A stretch of DNA of 64,000 bases from Bacteroides sp. M10 (GTDB lineage Bacteria; Bacteroidota; Bacteroidia; Bacteroidales; Bacteroidaceae): NCBI RefSeq assembly GCF_014334015.1, contig NZ_CP060488.1, positions 4,608,501-4,672,500 on the forward strand. Reading direction: 5' to 3'. Positions 63,420 through 64,000 of the stretch are shown piece after piece. Under the pieces are notes generated by a model that did not search any database, had not been told where the DNA came from, and worked only from the letters and a program-made list of their open reading frames with translations. The translations under genes and the position numbers were made by a program. The number at the start of each line of letters is the position of its first letter. Within the stretch, counting starts at the first letter, position 1.

Positions 63420-63677
63420 TTAAGGTTCTTGGAGTACTTCGATGATGAGTCTTACTTGTGCGGGAGTGTAGTATCTGCTGCGTGGATTCATGCCGGTGGC
63501 CAGGAGTCGTTCTTTTAGTCCGGGTGCAGCTTCGATCCATTCGTTGAATCGGTCTACTGCGCTTTGTTGCAGGATATTGGGGAGATATAACGAGGCGAGT
63601 TCGCCTTTCCCATAGGTGCGGTATTGAAATGTTTTTTCTTCTTCTTGTTCGGGGAGAATCTTGTTTTTTGTTTTCAT
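63420..63677 (-). CDS. DUF4248 domain protein
   Basis: An 85-residue protein matching the Bacteroidales DUF4248 pattern: FQYRTYGKGELASLYLPN (~17-34), FNEWIEAAPGLKERLL, and the C-terminal YTPAQVRLIIEVLQEP. No signal peptide. Function unknown. DUF4248 genes recur next to DUF4373 and primase/helicase genes at the edges of Bacteroides polysaccharide loci. Convergent with the primase-helicase gene. Confidence 0.85.
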   Translation of the reverse strand: MKTKNKILPEQEEEKTFQYRTYGKGELASLYLPNILQQSAVDRFNEWIEAAPGLKERLLATGMNPRSRYYTPAQVRLIIEVLQEP

Positions 63678-63817
63678 TTATAGTTGTGTTTTGGGGTTAC
63701 TGTATTTGAAGTAAAGTTACTCATTTTTAGTGGGATAGGCAAACTTTGAGAGCAGATGTTCGGGTGTATTTATAAAAGAATTGATAATAATAGAATGCCG
63801 ATTCTTGAAATTTATTG

Positions 63818-63825
63818 TATCTTTG
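63818..63825 (+). promoter_or_regulatory. Promoter -7 element for the AAA-ATPase-like gene
   Basis: TATCTTTG fits TAnnTTTG; no clear TTTG at the right distance. About 33 nt before the ATG at 63858. Confidence 0.4.
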
Positions 63826-63857
63826 TTTATGTTTCACGTTAAAAGCATAGAAAGAGG

Positions 63858-64000
63858 ATGAAAGGAACATTCAGACGCTATCCGATAGGGATACAGAACT
63901 TCGAAGATTTACGCAATAATAATTGTGTGTATATTGATAAGACAGAATTGATCTATCATTTGGCTAATTCGACTAAGGCTTGCTTTCTTAGCCGTCCCCG
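63858..64000 (+). CDS. AAA-ATPase-like protein (PF09820 / DUF1703 type), 3'-truncated by window edge
   Basis: 47 codons are visible, starting KGTFRRYPIGIQNFEDLR and continuing through VYIDKTELIYHL and FLSRPR at the edge. This opening is characteristic of the very abundant Bacteroides family with an AAA-ATPase-like N-terminal domain and a C-terminal PD-(D/E)XK nuclease-like (DUF1703) domain; FLSRPRRFGKS normally follows, so the Walker A loop lies just outside the window. Biological role not established. The ATG follows a good AAAGAGG ribosome-binding-like stretch. Confidence 0.85.
   Translation, partial: MKGTFRRYPIGIQNFEDLRNNNCVYIDKTELIYHLANSTKACFLSRP

Noticed and set aside
60340..64000. Prophage or integrative element
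   Set aside because: Only replication-type genes are visible; no integrase, attachment-site duplication, terminase or capsid gene is in the window. Sequence past the right edge could change this.

Overview
The window looks like a stretch of a Bacteroides chromosome, probably close to B. thetaiotaomicron. Supporting this are the Bacteroides-type promoter motif (TTTG, about 19-21 nt, TAnnTTTG) in front of many genes, a class III fructose-bisphosphatase, the DUF4492-cydA-cydB gene order, a gnd-zwf-pgl operon followed by a DyP peroxidase, DUF5686, DUF4251 and DUF4248 proteins, and an Oar-type TonB-dependent receptor. Apart from the right end it is mostly core genome. I see no insertion sequence, prophage structural gene or CRISPR array. 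No gene-free stretch exceeds about 300 bases; the longest (29.0-29.3 kb) holds a promoter, a short-repeat array and a terminator.

Layout. 0-9 kb: the end of fbp, a secreted surface-repeat protein, an acyl-CoA ligase, GDP-fucose synthesis (gmd, fcl) and a dicarboxylate/amino-acid symporter. 8.9-13.6 kb: the oxidative pentose phosphate operon gnd-zwf-pgl with a DyP peroxidase. 13.6-20.7 kb (minus strand): a MacAB-TolC-like efflux operon that ends with its own LytS/LytTR two-component pair, followed by a candidate small RNA. 20.9-23.9 kb: DUF4492 and cytochrome bd oxidase. 24-38.6 kb: a hydroxyacid dehydrogenase, rarA, a DUF5686 outer-membrane protein, a divergent UDP-GlcNAc 2-epimerase homologue, a TRIC-like membrane protein, the lemA/M48 protease pair, an ECF sigma factor, mtgA, an OmpA lipoprotein, a MATE transporter and a two-domain esterase. 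38.7-50.1 kb: two PAS-containing histidine kinases without visible membrane segments, tRNA-Lys, ettA, a TonB-dependent receptor and an EEP-family phosphatase/nuclease.

50.2-59.8 kb is a minus-strand surface-glycan operon with five glycosyltransferases, a flippase and an unusual acyltransferase/deacetylase-like fusion. It runs from a promoter near 59.80 kb. It lacks the UpxY/UpxZ regulators and shows no flanking inverted repeats of a phase-variable capsule locus. 59.8-64 kb holds a small unknown gene, a DUF4373 protein, a Twinkle/T7-gp4-like primase-helicase of visibly higher GC, a DUF4248 protein and the start of an AAA-ATPase-like gene. This resembles the replication-like module often found beside Bacteroidales polysaccharide loci.

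The most unusual signal is outside genes. Four separate intergenic regions (about 2.0, 5.2, 29.2 and 61.3 kb) each hold 4-5 degenerate tandem units with the same 21-22 bp period but unrelated unit sequences. Two further gaps hold roughly 75-107 bp elements with 30-nt inverted arms (6.34 and 63.28 kb), and the efflux operon carries short inverted and direct repeats in its intercistronic gaps. The candidate small RNA at 13.91-14.02 kb, downstream of the LytTR gene, has a consensus promoter and an intrinsic terminator.
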